Notes: generated by a model from the letters alone, not told the origin. A stretch of DNA of 64,000 bases from CAZNUM01 sp046861615 (GCA_046861615.1 JBHHUS010000001.1:1-64000); one strand, 5' to 3'; positions 35,151-45,399 are shown, numbered from the stretch's first letter. A program made the numbers and translations.

Positions 35151-36257
35151 ATGACAACAATCTATGGAATCATTCTTTTTCTGATTGGCTTTGCCCTGGG
35201 GGGTTTAATTATCTGGTATTTTCGTAAGCGGGAGGTAGATACACTCCAAACCGGTCATGAACAGTTAAAAACAGAATTCAGCAGTCTTTCCAGGGAAGCT
35301 CTGGATCAGAATCTGGAGATGTTTTTAACTATTGCCGAAGGGAAATTCAGCGAATTATTGAAATCCTCTGATGGAAAACTGGAGGAAAAAAAGAAATTAA
35401 TCGATTCCACCTTAGCGGATATGAAAGCACATTTGAAAGCCTTATCAGACCGTACATCGGAATTAAAAGGTCAAATGGAAGCATCGAAGCATGGGATTTC
35501 GGAGTTAAAGGATACAACCGCCCAGCTCCGGCAAATATTATCCAGTTCTCAAGCCAGGGGTCAGTGGGGAGAACGAATGGTGGAGGATATTTTGAATTTT
35601 ATTGGTTTTAGTGAAGGTATTAACTATGTCAAGCAATCACAGGCCGGTGAAGACCGTCCGGATTTTACTTTTTATCTACCTGATCAGAAATTGATCCATA
35701 TGGATGTTAAATTCCCCCTTAGTCATTATGAGAATTACCTGGCCAGTGAAAATGAAGGGGAACAGGAAGCAGAAAAGAAAGCTTTTATTACTGATGTCCA
35801 TAATCATGTAAAGGAGATTGCCAAACGTTCTTATATCGATCCTACCAAAGGCACCGTGGATTATGTGCTGATGTTTATTCCAAATGAAAGTATTTACTCT
35901 TTCCTGAATCAGGAAGACCACGAATTAATCGATTTCTCCCTTTCCAAAAAAATACTGCTATGTTCTCCCGTTACCTTGTATGCTATACTATCACTAATTA
36001 GGCAGGCAGTCTCTAATTTTTCCATGGAACAAAAAGCCGGTGAAATGCAGAATCTGGTGACTGTTTTCCGGGCTCAGTGGGAAAAATTTGTGGTGAAATT
36101 AGAAGCTCTGGGTAAATCATTGGTGACCGTCACCAAACATTACGATGACCTCTCTGGTCCTCGTCTGAGACAATTGGAAAAACCCATGGATAAGATTAAA
36201 GACCTTCAGTTGGGGCAGGAAATGGAAAAACCCACTTTGAAGGATGAGAAATCTTGA
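35151..36257 (+). CDS. rmuC: RmuC family DNA recombination protein
   Basis: The 368-residue protein has an N-terminal membrane segment (residues 3-22) and a coiled coil from about 28 to 130. A RmuC domain follows, with SSSQARGQWGERMVEDILNF, YVKQSQAGEDRPDFTFYLPD, LIHMDVKFPLSHYENYL and IFIPNES-like MFIPNESIYSFL. The domain belongs to the PD-(D/E)xK nuclease-like group. In E. coli RmuC limits recombination of inverted repeats; the exact activity is not settled. It ends in a TTGA overlap with the next small lipoprotein gene. Confidence 0.92.
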   Translation: MTTIYGIILFLIGFALGGLIIWYFRKREVDTLQTGHEQLKTEFSSLSREALDQNLEMFLTIAEGKFSELLKSSDGKLEEKKKLIDSTLADMKAHLKALSDRTSELKGQMEASKHGISELKDTTAQLRQILSSSQARGQWGERMVEDILNFIGFSEGINYVKQSQAGEDRPDFTFYLPDQKLIHMDVKFPLSHYENYLASENEGEQEAEKKAFITDVHNHVKEIAKRSYIDPTKGTVDYVLMFIPNESIYSFLNQEDHELIDFSLSKKILLCSPVTLYAILSLIRQAVSNFSMEQKAGEMQNLVTVFRAQWEKFVVKLEALGKSLVTVTKHYDDLSGPRLRQLEKPMDKIKDLQLGQEMEKPTLKDEKS

Positions 36258-36661
36258 AACCGACCAGTTTTTTGTTACTGCTGTTATTTTATATCAGCTG
36301 CGTTGGTCCCGCTGAACCTGATAATGGACTGGTTGAAAATCTTCCTGTAGTAGTAAATACTGAAAAAGCGTTTACTTTTTCAGTCCGGGGTAATCAGTAC
36401 ATATTCGAAGAAAATTATGAAATAAAATTGACCCTGGCTGCTCAACAGACTTATTCGTCAACTGTAGTTGTTACAGATTTCACTGGTAAAGACACCAGTT
36501 ATATCCGGATTGAAGATATTGACCACAGCGCCCTGCAAGAATATACCTTCACTTCGGATTATGTGTCAGTGGAGCGCGGAACAGCGGTAGCGCCTCGGAA
36601 GGCATTGATCCAACTGAATAATTTTAGCGGGATTCTGGAACTGGTTTTAGCCCCAGAGTAA
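36254..36661 (+). CDS. Small lipoprotein of unknown function, TTG start
   Basis: The 135-residue protein begins at a TTG that overlaps the rmuC stop codon (TTGA), with AAGGATGAG about ten bases upstream as a possible ribosome site. The N-terminus has a short hydrophobic run ending YISC, a lipobox. The mature part looks like a single beta domain (NTEKAFTFSVRGNQYIFEENYEIKLTL). I do not recognise a family. Its position suggests co-transcription with rmuC and possibly the downstream transporter. Confidence 0.65.
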   Translation: MKPTSFLLLLLFYISCVGPAEPDNGLVENLPVVVNTEKAFTFSVRGNQYIFEENYEIKLTLAAQQTYSSTVVVTDFTGKDTSYIRIEDIDHSALQEYTFTSDYVSVERGTAVAPRKALIQLNNFSGILELVLAPE

Positions 36662-36692
36662 TCGATTCATTATTTTATTTCAGACTGAATAA

Positions 36693-38891
36693 ATGATCAA
36701 GCGTAAGCGGTTTGGTACGTTTGAGGGTGTTTTTACACCGACGATTCTGACCATTTTGGGGGTCATTATGTATCTCCGGTTGGGCTGGGTTGTGGGAAAT
36801 GCCGGTTTTGGCGGAGCATTGATCATTATCGTTCTGGCAAAAATTGTCACGATTACCACTGGATTGGCAATTGCCTCCATGACTTCCAATGTGAAAATCG
36901 GTGATGGAGGTAGTTATGCCATTATTTCCCGCTCCCTGGGGTTGGAAATCGGAGGGGCGGTAGGGTTGCCACTTTATCTATCACAATCACTGGGTGCCGC
37001 CATGTATATTGTGGGTTTTACGGAAGGATGGACTGCCATATTTCAGGAGCACGACCAGTTGATTGTTTCAACAGTTGTACTGCTGTCTTTATTAATTACT
37101 TCCATGTTAAGCGCTCATCTGGCAATGAGGTTGCAGTACATAATTATGTTTTTGATTGGTTTTTCTCTGTTCTCATTTTTTTCCGGGATGGGAGCAAATG
37201 TTTCAAAAATTGTGATCTGGGGTGGGTATGAACAGGTACCTTTCTGGAGTGTTTTCGCAATCTTTTTCCCGGCGGTAACCGGCATTGAAGCAGGGGCTGC
37301 CATGTCCGGTGAATTAAAGGACCCTAAAATAAGTCTCCGTAGAGGTATTTTATCTTCGATTGCCCTTTCATTTGTGATTTATGTGGTTATTGCCTATTGG
37401 TTGGCACACAAAGTCTCACCGGAAGAATTGCGTTCTAACTATCAGGTAATGGTGGATATTTCCCGCTGGCATTGGCCGGTACTAGGAGCCATTTTAGGCG
37501 CCACCTTATCTTCTGCCATGGGCTCAGTTGTAGGTGGACCTCGAACTTTACTGGCTCTGGGGAAGAATAAGGTGATTCCATTTGGAAAATATTTTGCCCG
37601 CCGCGGAAAGAATGGAGAACCTCAAATAGCGATTCTATTCACCGGATTAATTGTAGAACTGGCATTAATCCTTGGTGATTTAAATACGATTGCACCGCTT
37701 TTGACCATGTTCTTTTTGATTACCTATGGCACCATTAACCTGGTCGTCCTGATTGAAAAAAGTATTGGCATTGTTTCTTACCGTCCCACTTTTAATGTAC
37801 CAATGATTATTCCTTTAATTGGGACTCTCTGGTGCGCCGTGGCCATGTTCTTGATCAACCCGGTATTCGCCGGTTCGGCCATTGTTGTGATTCTGATTGT
37901 TTATTTTTGGCAGGTGCGCCTCAATCACCGGGCACCCTGGGGTGATGTACGCCAGGGTTTGTTCAATGCCATTGCCGAGTGGGCGGTTCGAACATCAGCC
38001 AAAATGCCCTCCAGTGCAAAGTCTTGGAAACCTAACCTGTTAGTACCAATTGAAAATCCGAAATATTGGCGCCGCCGGTTACGGTTCGTTCGCGACATTA
38101 TTTATCCCAAAGGAAGTATCCGTTTAGTGACTGTTAAAATTGTTAAAAGCGGTCTCCGCCAGGGTTTGTTGGAACTGGTGGATCGGTTTCTGGAAAGAAC
38201 CGAAAAGCCAAATCTCGAACCACGCTCAGAAGAAGAGCAAATACTAACCACTCAGTTAGAGAAACTGTCCTCAATTTTGAAAGAGGAAAAAATCCTGGTG
38301 ACTGAAACAGTACTGGAAGCGAATGATTTTATCGAAGGTATCAGTATTGCTACTCAGGCCATGCGAGGTGCTTTTTTACCGCCCAATGTCATGTTCCTCT
38401 CCATGAGTGAAGACGCCTATAAGGACAGCCGCTTGGAAGCCTTGATGACAATTGCCAAGCGGGAGGCAATGGGCTTGCTGGTTCTGAAACCCCACGATAT
38501 TAAACGATTCGGTCAGAAGATGAAAATAAACCTCTGGATGGGTTCAAAAAGCCCGAATAGGAATTTATCCATCCTTACTGCGTTGCAGATCGAGCGGAAC
38601 TGGAAAGGGTTTTTAAAACTGGTTCAGGTAGTAACGTCAGAAGAACGGGTCCCCAGAGCCCTGAAACGGCTGCAAGTGATTTCAGAAGAGGCTCGGTTAC
38701 CACTGGATGCAAAACAGGAAGTTCTGGTAGGTCAATTTTTCGAGCAGCTTTATATCGGTCGGGCTGCGGATATAAATATTTTCGGTGTACCGGAATCATT
38801 TGACATTAAAATGATGCGGCGAGTGGCTCATGAACTGGATACAGCCTGTTTATTCGTCCGGGAGAGTGGAACCGAGAATGTAATGGCATAA
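36693..38891 (+). CDS. SLC12-type cation-chloride cotransporter / amino acid permease
   Basis: The 732-residue protein begins with KRFGTFEGVFTPTILTILGVIMYLRLGW, the diagnostic start of cation-chloride cotransporters (SLC12). It has about 12 membrane segments up to residue 410, including GGSYAIISRSLGLEIGGAVGLPLYLSQ and the FFPAVTGIEAGAAMSGELKDP motif. A cytoplasmic C-terminal region of about 300 residues follows, as in SLC12 proteins. Eukaryotic relatives carry Na, K and Cl; ions or amino acids are possible for bacterial members. The substrate cannot be read. A small hairpin ACAGAT/ATCTGT at 38905-38922 follows the stop codon. Confidence 0.87.
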   Translation: MIKRKRFGTFEGVFTPTILTILGVIMYLRLGWVVGNAGFGGALIIIVLAKIVTITTGLAIASMTSNVKIGDGGSYAIISRSLGLEIGGAVGLPLYLSQSLGAAMYIVGFTEGWTAIFQEHDQLIVSTVVLLSLLITSMLSAHLAMRLQYIIMFLIGFSLFSFFSGMGANVSKIVIWGGYEQVPFWSVFAIFFPAVTGIEAGAAMSGELKDPKISLRRGILSSIALSFVIYVVIAYWLAHKVSPEELRSNYQVMVDISRWHWPVLGAILGATLSSAMGSVVGGPRTLLALGKNKVIPFGKYFARRGKNGEPQIAILFTGLIVELALILGDLNTIAPLLTMFFLITYGTINLVVLIEKSIGIVSYRPTFNVPMIIPLIGTLWCAVAMFLINPVFAGSAIVVILIVYFWQVRLNHRAPWGDVRQGLFNAIAEWAVRTSAKMPSSAKSWKPNLLVPIENPKYWRRRLRFVRDIIYPKGSIRLVTVKIVKSGLRQGLLELVDRFLERTEKPNLEPRSEEEQILTTQLEKLSSILKEEKILVTETVLEANDFIEGISIATQAMRGAFLPPNVMFLSMSEDAYKDSRLEALMTIAKREAMGLLVLKPHDIKRFGQKMKINLWMGSKSPNRNLSILTALQIERNWKGFLKLVQVVTSEERVPRALKRLQVISEEARLPLDAKQEVLVGQFFEQLYIGRAADINIFGVPESFDIKMMRRVAHELDTACLFVRESGTENVMA

Positions 38892-39082
38892 CAATTTTCA
38901 GATAACAGATACTTTAATCTGTATTTCCGGAGGCTCTAATCGGCAGTACGCCATAATGCCCGATCGGTTTCGATAAATTACACCTTTTGTCTTAGGTAAT
39001 ACCGGGTGAATGCCAAACAGTCGCTCATGTTTCATCTGGCATATTTTCTGCCCCTTAAGTATAACGAAAAAGGAGCAGTATT

Positions 39083-41155
39083 ATGAACCAACAAACTAAT
39101 AATCCTGAAGCGGGAATTAATGCCCTGGAGGCCTACGGGATTGATCTCACGGAATTAGCCCGGGAAGGTAAAATAGACCCGGTAATCGGCCGGGAGGAGG
39201 AAATTCGACGGATTATCCAGATTTTATCCCGCCGGACGAAAAATAATCCTGTATTAATCGGGGAACCGGGAACCGGAAAAACCACAGTTGTGGAAGGTCT
39301 GGCCAAACGAATTATCGAAAATGATGTTCCCGAGAATCTCAAAGGCGTTCGTTTAGTCACCTTGGATTTGAGCGCCATGGTGGCGGGAGCAATGTATCGT
39401 GGACAATTTGAAGAGCGATTGAAGAATTTTATCAAGGCAGTCATTAAGCAAGACGGAAAAATCATCGTATTTATTGATGAACTTCATACAATTATCGGTG
39501 CCGGTGCTGTTGAAGGACAAATGGATGTATCCAACATGATCAAACCGGAATTAGCCCGGGGAAGAATGAAAGTCGTGGGTGCCACCACCTTAAATGAGTA
39601 CCAAAAATACATTGAAAAAGACGCTGCCCTGGAACGGCGTTTTCAACAGGTTTATATTGAAGAACCCAGCGTTGAAGATACGATTACAATCCTTCGGGGT
39701 ATCAAGGACAAATATGAATTACACCATGGATTACGTATTCGCGATTCTGCTTTAATCTCCGCAGCGATGCTATCTGATCGGTATATCAGCGGTCGTTTCC
39801 TTCCGGATAAAGCTGTTGATTTAGTGGATGAGGCGGCGGCCAAAATAAGGATGGAAATGAATTCAGCCCCGGAAATAATCGATAATTCACGCCGGAAATT
39901 GTTACAGTTAGAGGTTGAACGGGAAGCGCTTAAGAAAGAGAAAGATTCTGCTTCGAAGGAAAGATTGAAAAAAAATGAGCTGGAAATAAATGCGTCAAAA
40001 TCTCAGCTGGAAAGGGATATTGAAATCTGGGAAGCGGAGAAGAAAAAAGTTAGCCGTATTCAAAATTTAAAGGAAAAGTTGGATGCTCTGCGTACAGAGG
40101 CCAGTGCTGCTCAGCGAGAACAGAATTTGGAACTGGCAGCCGAACTTCAATATAGCAATATACCGGCATTGGAAAATGATATAGACGCTTTAACTGCAGA
40201 GTTGCAGAGCAACCAGTTTCTGAAACTTGAAGTGGGGACAGAAGATATTGCTGAAATAGTTTCCAAGTGGACTGGGATTCCGGTACAGAAAATGCTGGCG
40301 GGAGAAAAAGAAAAATTATTATCACTGGAGGATTATTTACGCCGGCGGGTCGTGGGACAGGATGAAGCGTTAAAAAAAGTATCAGACGTTATTCGGATTT
40401 CAAAACTGGGCATTACCGATCCACACCGGCCATTAGGGTCGTTTCTATTCCTGGGGAATACTGGGGTTGGGAAAACAGAATTAGCTAAGGCATTAGCGGT
40501 AACTCTTTTTGACAATGAAAAAGCGATGGTAAGAATCGACATGAGTGAATTCATGGAACAACATTCTGTAGCTAAATTGATTGGAAGTCCACCGGGTTAC
40601 GTTGGATATGAAGAGGGTGGGCAGTTGACTGAAAAGATTCGCCGTCGTCCCTATTCAGTTGTGTTGTTTGACGAAATTGAAAAAGCAGATTTTTCGGTGT
40701 TGAATATTTTATTACAAGTATTGGATGATGGTCAATTAACAGATAGCAAGGGTCGGACAGCAAACTTTAAAAATGCGATTATTGTTATGACCTCAAACTT
40801 AAAGCAGGAAGAATTACGTCAGTTCCTGCGGCCGGAGTTTATTAATCGGATTGACGAAATTTTAATATTCAACAATCTGAATACCGAGGTTATCGGACAG
40901 ATCGTTGATTTACGGTTGAATGAGTCAAAATCAGTACTTAGAGATCAAGGTATTCAATTGACTTTTGATCAATCGGTAAGAGAATACCTGATCGAAAACG
41001 GCTATCGGCCTGAATATGGTGCCCGGCCGATTCAACGGCTAATCAAAGGTGTTATTATGGGGGATTTATCCCGTTATATACTGAAAAATCCGGAAGCTAA
41101 GAATTTGGCCATTCGTCGGTCCGGGGATCAGTTTCAAATCACTCCCAATAAATAA
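39083..41155 (+). CDS. clpB: ClpB-type disaggregase lacking the N-terminal domain
   Basis: The 690-residue AAA+ protein has two ATPase domains. D1 has Walker A GEPGTGKT (60-67), Walker B FIDELH and pore loop MYRGQFEERL. A coiled-coil middle domain spans about 262-385, and D2 has Walker A GNTGVGKT (458-465), Walker B LFDEIEKA, pore loop GYVGYEEGG and RPEFINRIDE. The middle domain marks it as ClpB rather than ClpA or ClpC. The usual N-terminal substrate domain of about 145 residues is absent: the protein begins at residue 1 with the linker just before D1. The AGGAG site (39071-39075) supports this start. It should refold aggregated proteins with DnaK. The stretch between sensor 1 and the arginine finger in D2 is about 25 residues shorter than usual. 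Confidence 0.85.
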   Translation: MNQQTNNPEAGINALEAYGIDLTELAREGKIDPVIGREEEIRRIIQILSRRTKNNPVLIGEPGTGKTTVVEGLAKRIIENDVPENLKGVRLVTLDLSAMVAGAMYRGQFEERLKNFIKAVIKQDGKIIVFIDELHTIIGAGAVEGQMDVSNMIKPELARGRMKVVGATTLNEYQKYIEKDAALERRFQQVYIEEPSVEDTITILRGIKDKYELHHGLRIRDSALISAAMLSDRYISGRFLPDKAVDLVDEAAAKIRMEMNSAPEIIDNSRRKLLQLEVEREALKKEKDSASKERLKKNELEINASKSQLERDIEIWEAEKKKVSRIQNLKEKLDALRTEASAAQREQNLELAAELQYSNIPALENDIDALTAELQSNQFLKLEVGTEDIAEIVSKWTGIPVQKMLAGEKEKLLSLEDYLRRRVVGQDEALKKVSDVIRISKLGITDPHRPLGSFLFLGNTGVGKTELAKALAVTLFDNEKAMVRIDMSEFMEQHSVAKLIGSPPGYVGYEEGGQLTEKIRRRPYSVVLFDEIEKADFSVLNILLQVLDDGQLTDSKGRTANFKNAIIVMTSNLKQEELRQFLRPEFINRIDEILIFNNLNTEVIGQIVDLRLNESKSVLRDQGIQLTFDQSVREYLIENGYRPEYGARPIQRLIKGVIMGDLSRYILKNPEAKNLAIRRSGDQFQITPNK

Positions 41156-41195
41156 TACCGGCCTTTAAAGGATAAGAATAACCACAAATATTCCT

Positions 41196-44100
41196 CTATT
41201 CTGATTCCCAGGCCGGACAGAGGAAATGGCGGTAATCACAATATTGACACCGAAAATCATTAGGATTGGGCTCAAAGGCATTAGCGCGGATTCCGGCCGC
41301 TGCCTGTTGTACTTTTAATAAGTGCCGTTTCAGATCTTCGGTCTTGAATTCATAGGGTTTCAACGGCTCCTCAAGGTTTTTCAAATACAATAGTCTGGCG
41401 ACTCCCGGTTTACCATCAATACCGTGGACGGCTTTACGTTTTATTGCTTCCACATATAGAGCCAGTTGCAGACTGTTCTTGGCTTTCTCCCCAGCTCGCA
41501 AAGTCCCGGTTTTATAGTCGATAACATCCAATTTTCCGTTGTGCTCATCAATCCGATCAATCTGGCCTTTAAGGCGAACATCCAGATCGGGAATAATGAA
41601 CTCGAATTGTAATTCACAATCAACAACCTGAGGTGGGTCAGCTTGAATGTAATGGTAATAATTTGTCAATAGTTCCTCACCCTGGTGGCGAAATTCCTGT
41701 TCGCGGATTAAATATTCAAACGCTTCAGACTTCCAGTTAGATTCCAATAATTCCAATAATAGTTCCAACGTTTGGTTTTTAGACGAATGGAACTGTTGCA
41801 AAACTTTGTGGATGATATTGCCGAACTCCATTTCAGCCATACTTTTTCGTTCAGGTATTTTATCAATCTTTGCCAAACGGTATTTGTAGGGACATTGGGC
41901 ATATTCCTCTACGGAGCTGGCAGAGAGGGTCAGCATTTGAGTGCTTGGAGTTTGTGGTTTTTCTTCCTCGATGGCCGATAAAAATACATAGGGATGATCC
42001 TTATCCGGTTTATCACCTTGTTTCAATTTTTGAATTGCATCTATGGCCTGACGGGCATTTTCCCACTGACTCGCTGCCAATTCACGGTTCAATTCCACCA
42101 TTAAGCGCTGTACTTGGATATCAATATTGGGTTTTTCTTCTTGAATGGTTTCCGGCATGTTGTGTCTCCTGATCAGTGTTTTTAACGGTTCTGAAATTTC
42201 TTTTAACAATTTGGATTGATATTTTTCGGGTCCAAATAAATGTAATTCTTCCTTTGCCCTAGTTATAGCCACATAAAAGATCCGTCTTTCTTCATTTAAA
42301 TGTTCCGTTTCCGGGGCGAGAACTTCCGGTGCTTTCCATCGGTACCAGGGCTCAGGCAGGACTGACACAAGTGTCTGTTTGCGATAGGAACTGGGAAAAC
42401 TGTTCGATCGTAAAAAAGGTACAATTACGATAGGAAATTCAAGTCCTTTGCTTTGGTGAATCGTCATGACCTGTATCGCTCCACTGGGATGATGTAAAGT
42501 GGGTCTTACAGCCGGATATTTACCATCGTAATTTAATATTTCAAGATATTGTACCCAGTCCTGAATGGTTCGCTGTTTATCATGAGTAGAGAATACTTTT
42601 GCCAATTCCAGAAGATGTCCCACGTTTACCAAATTAATCCGCTCCTGATGACGATAAAATTTTTGTGCTGAATTGAGTAAACGGGTTTGTTGAAGAATAT
42701 CCCATACCAGTTCATCAGGGTGAACTTTCTGGTTAACCCGGTGTCGTAAGAATCGAACCTGTTCAATCATCCAGGACAACTCCTGAGAATGAAATAATAA
42801 ATCAGGATTATCATTCGGGTTTTCAGGATAACCATTGTAAAATGATTCGAAATCAGCCAGATGTAACGTTCTGGCGATTAAAGCAGATAACTGCGGTGGA
42901 AGGTGTTTCCTCATCAGGCGATGAAAAGCAGCCTCTGTATGGTAGTTGCTATAACTTAGATACAGCCATGCCAAGATATCTCTGATTATTGGCAGGCTGA
43001 AAAAGCGTTCTACAAATACGTCGGTTGGTATAGTTGCTTGTTGCAATGTCTCCGCAACCTTTTTTACCTGAGCGACTGACCGACAAAGAATGGCCATCTC
43101 TCCAAATAATCTGTTTTCCTTGAATATATAATGGTTAATCAATGACACGATCTGGTCTAAAGCTTGATTTTTTTCTCCGATGTGCCAGACGGGTTTTTTA
43201 CCATGTCGATCTTTGAAAGGGATTAGGTCTTTGCTTGTTCGATTGGAATCCATGGAGATGGATTTATTAGCCAGGTTCAGTATTTCAGGAGTCGATCTGA
43301 AATTTATCGTGAGTTTGATTTCACCCTTTCCGGAAGTGGTTTTGTACCGGTTTCTAAAGTCCTGAATATTATAGTAGTTTGCCCCCCTGAAACTGTAGAT
43401 GCATTGATCTTCATCTCCGACAACCGTAATGCTGCGGTGCCTGGATGCCAATAAGTGAATGATTTTATTCAGGGCATAATTATTATCCTGATATTCATCG
43501 ATAATAAAATGACGATATTTTTCTTGGATTTGTTGGAGAATTTGGGGGCTATTATTTAGCAGGTACCAGCAATCCAGGATCATATCTCCATAGTCCACGA
43601 ATCCGGCTTCCTGTTTCCAGTCCTGGTATTTTTTATAAACTAATATCAGGTCTGATAATTGTCGGGAGTACTCCTCCGGTGAAACACGATCACTGAGATT
43701 CCGGAAAAGACTTTGTATATCTTTTTCAACGACCGGCAGGGATCTGAATTTCTTATCGATCTCGTCCGGTGAAATCAATTCATCCCGGATGCGGTTAAAA
43801 AAGGGTAAAAAACTGCCACGGACTGCCTTAGTTGGATTTAATTTGAATTGTTCCGATGTTAAAAATGTCAGTTCGTCAAAATGCTGTAACAACAGAAAAG
43901 CAGTATCATTTTCTTTGATTAGAACTTTTTCAGAATCGGGTGAATCGCTGTACGTCCTGACCAGCAGATTACAAAAAGCATGAAAAGTCGAGATAGTCAA
44001 ATCCTCTACATTGAATTCAGTGAATATAGAAAAGCGATTTTTCAGTTCAGCGGCCGCCTTTTCAGTAAACGTCAGAATAGCAATCTGATCCGGCTGCATT

Positions 44101-44252
44101 CTTTTATTACTTACCTGATAGAGGATTCGGTGAATCAAAGTGGAAGTCTTTCCCGTACCGGCCCCCGCCAGGATCATCAGAGGTGCTGATTGATAGGTGA
44201 TGGCGGCCTCCTGTTCCGGTGTTGCCCTGAAATTTCCATAACTATAAGCCAT
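41196..44252 (-). CDS. UvrD/AddA-like helicase fused to a PD-(D/E)xK nuclease
   Basis: The 1018-residue protein has a superfamily 1 helicase core (about 1-680) with Walker A AGAGTGKT (29-36), FTEKAAAELKNR, DEYQDNN, VGDEDQCIYSFRGA and VMTIHQSKGLEFPIV. The C-terminal third has a RecB/Cas4-like nuclease with GQIDRIDE and DVIDYKTG (the catalytic D and DxK). Cysteines in EEYAQCPYKY and CQYCDYRHFLC could hold a 4Fe-4S cluster, as in AddB and related nucleases. A double-strand-break end-processing or repair role is likely. It has both activities on one chain and no partner subunit nearby. It converges on clpB. Confidence 0.88.
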   Translation of the reverse strand: MAYSYGNFRATPEQEAAITYQSAPLMILAGAGTGKTSTLIHRILYQVSNKRMQPDQIAILTFTEKAAAELKNRFSIFTEFNVEDLTISTFHAFCNLLVRTYSDSPDSEKVLIKENDTAFLLLQHFDELTFLTSEQFKLNPTKAVRGSFLPFFNRIRDELISPDEIDKKFRSLPVVEKDIQSLFRNLSDRVSPEEYSRQLSDLILVYKKYQDWKQEAGFVDYGDMILDCWYLLNNSPQILQQIQEKYRHFIIDEYQDNNYALNKIIHLLASRHRSITVVGDEDQCIYSFRGANYYNIQDFRNRYKTTSGKGEIKLTINFRSTPEILNLANKSISMDSNRTSKDLIPFKDRHGKKPVWHIGEKNQALDQIVSLINHYIFKENRLFGEMAILCRSVAQVKKVAETLQQATIPTDVFVERFFSLPIIRDILAWLYLSYSNYHTEAAFHRLMRKHLPPQLSALIARTLHLADFESFYNGYPENPNDNPDLLFHSQELSWMIEQVRFLRHRVNQKVHPDELVWDILQQTRLLNSAQKFYRHQERINLVNVGHLLELAKVFSTHDKQRTIQDWVQYLEILNYDGKYPAVRPTLHHPSGAIQVMTIHQSKGLEFPIVIVPFLRSNSFPSSYRKQTLVSVLPEPWYRWKAPEVLAPETEHLNEERRIFYVAITRAKEELHLFGPEKYQSKLLKEISEPLKTLIRRHNMPETIQEEKPNIDIQVQRLMVELNRELAASQWENARQAIDAIQKLKQGDKPDKDHPYVFLSAIEEEKPQTPSTQMLTLSASSVEEYAQCPYKYRLAKIDKIPERKSMAEMEFGNIIHKVLQQFHSSKNQTLELLLELLESNWKSEAFEYLIREQEFRHQGEELLTNYYHYIQADPPQVVDCELQFEFIIPDLDVRLKGQIDRIDEHNGKLDVIDYKTGTLRAGEKAKNSLQLALYVEAIKRKAVHGIDGKPGVARLLYLKNLEEPLKPYEFKTEDLKRHLLKVQQAAAGIRANAFEPNPNDFRCQYCDYRHFLCPAWESE

Positions 44253-44394
44253 GGCCTAAATTAGAAATAGGTGCAGGGATTTTTCGACATAAATATATTC
44301 CCCAGGAATTATAAAATTTATATTGGCATTTAACCTTCGCACCTGAGCAGTGTCAAAATAAACAAATCGAAACTAAATCGTGAAGGAATCCAAA

Positions 44395-45399
44395 ATGAAA
44401 CAACAAATTTTAATTTTAATATTCGGGTCGGTGCTTTTTGTTGGTTGCGAAAATCCGGTACGGGATAATACTAATGAGCTAAATGATCCTGAATTGCAGA
44501 ATTTATCCACCGATCTTATTTCGAACCTTAATTTAAGCAAAAACAGTGCCGATAATCTCCGTAAATCCCTTAAACGCCATTTTGGAAAGGGCAGGAACCA
44601 TAATCCCGGTTTTCTCTGGAAGGTCGCTGCGGATTTACAACAGACATTGACGGATGAAGAAAAAGCGGCTCTGTTTGAACGGCTGGAGCAACATGACCAG
44701 GCTTTGTTTAATTATCAATTACGGGGAGAGCGTTTTATTAAAAATTCACGTATGGCCCATCAACGTGAGTTGCAATTTATCCGATCTGTTTTAACTGATG
44801 AACAACTTCAATCATTCAATGATATTCTAACTTCTTATAAAAAGCAATTTACAGAATTGATTGACTCTTTGAAATCAGGATCAATTAAACAAGAGTCGTT
44901 TCGGTCCCGGATAACAGTTCTCCGAGAAGCCATGATGGCTGAGATTGATGATTTACTTACTGAAGAGCAACGGGCTGTATTAGAAGACCAGAAAGTTCAA
45001 TTTGAAGCCAATCGTGAAAAATGGCGGGAGCAGCACCAGGCCCGTCAGGATCAGATACAAGCAACAATGTATGTAGCTTTAAATTTTTCTGAAAGTCAAA
45101 TCACCTTATTTGAAGAGATTCAATCTGATGTAAAGGCCGCCATTCAGGATTTACGGGATCAAGTAAAAAATGGTCAAGTGAATATCGATGCATTTCGTGA
45201 TTCTTTGAAAATACTGATAACTGAAAAAAATAGTAGAATTGAGGCCATGTTGACGGCTAAACAGCTGGAAATTGTAAAAATTCATTTATTCCTTGAGCTG
45301 AGGATGAAATTGTGGCAGCATAGACGACCGGTACGGGCGATTCAGAGTATTGGATACAATGATCAACAACTTAATGAATTGAAAATAGTAACTGTTTGA
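44395..45399 (+). CDS. Lipoprotein with repeated LTxxQ-type motifs
   Basis: The protein of 334 residues starts at the ATG at 44395, which follows AAGGA at 44383-44387; the in-frame GTG at 44380 is less likely. The signal ends in LFVGC, with Cys18 as lipid-attachment site. The mature chain is almost all helical and holds several segments like the Spy/CpxP LTxxQ motif: LTDEEKAAL, LTDEQLQSF, LTEEQRAVL and LTAKQLEIV. Such helical periplasmic proteins act in envelope stress, either as chaperones or as sensors' inhibitors. The ECF sigma, anti-sigma and Spy-like genes follow, so a common stress role is inferred. Confidence 0.75.
   Translation: MKQQILILIFGSVLFVGCENPVRDNTNELNDPELQNLSTDLISNLNLSKNSADNLRKSLKRHFGKGRNHNPGFLWKVAADLQQTLTDEEKAALFERLEQHDQALFNYQLRGERFIKNSRMAHQRELQFIRSVLTDEQLQSFNDILTSYKKQFTELIDSLKSGSIKQESFRSRITVLREAMMAEIDDLLTEEQRAVLEDQKVQFEANREKWREQHQARQDQIQATMYVALNFSESQITLFEEIQSDVKAAIQDLRDQVKNGQVNIDAFRDSLKILITEKNSRIEAMLTAKQLEIVKIHLFLELRMKLWQHRRPVRAIQSIGYNDQQLNELKIVTV

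Noticed and set aside
38892..39082. A CIRCE or heat-shock promoter upstream of clpB
   Set aside because: No TTAGCACTC/GAGTGCTAA pair and no convincing heat-shock sigma boxes were found.
41158..41216. Inverted repeat CCGGCCT/AGGCCGG at the clpB-helicase junction
   Set aside because: Its 3' arm is inside the helicase coding sequence and the loop is over 40 bases with no T-run, so a terminator call is not supported. The palindrome CCTTTAAAGG within is short.
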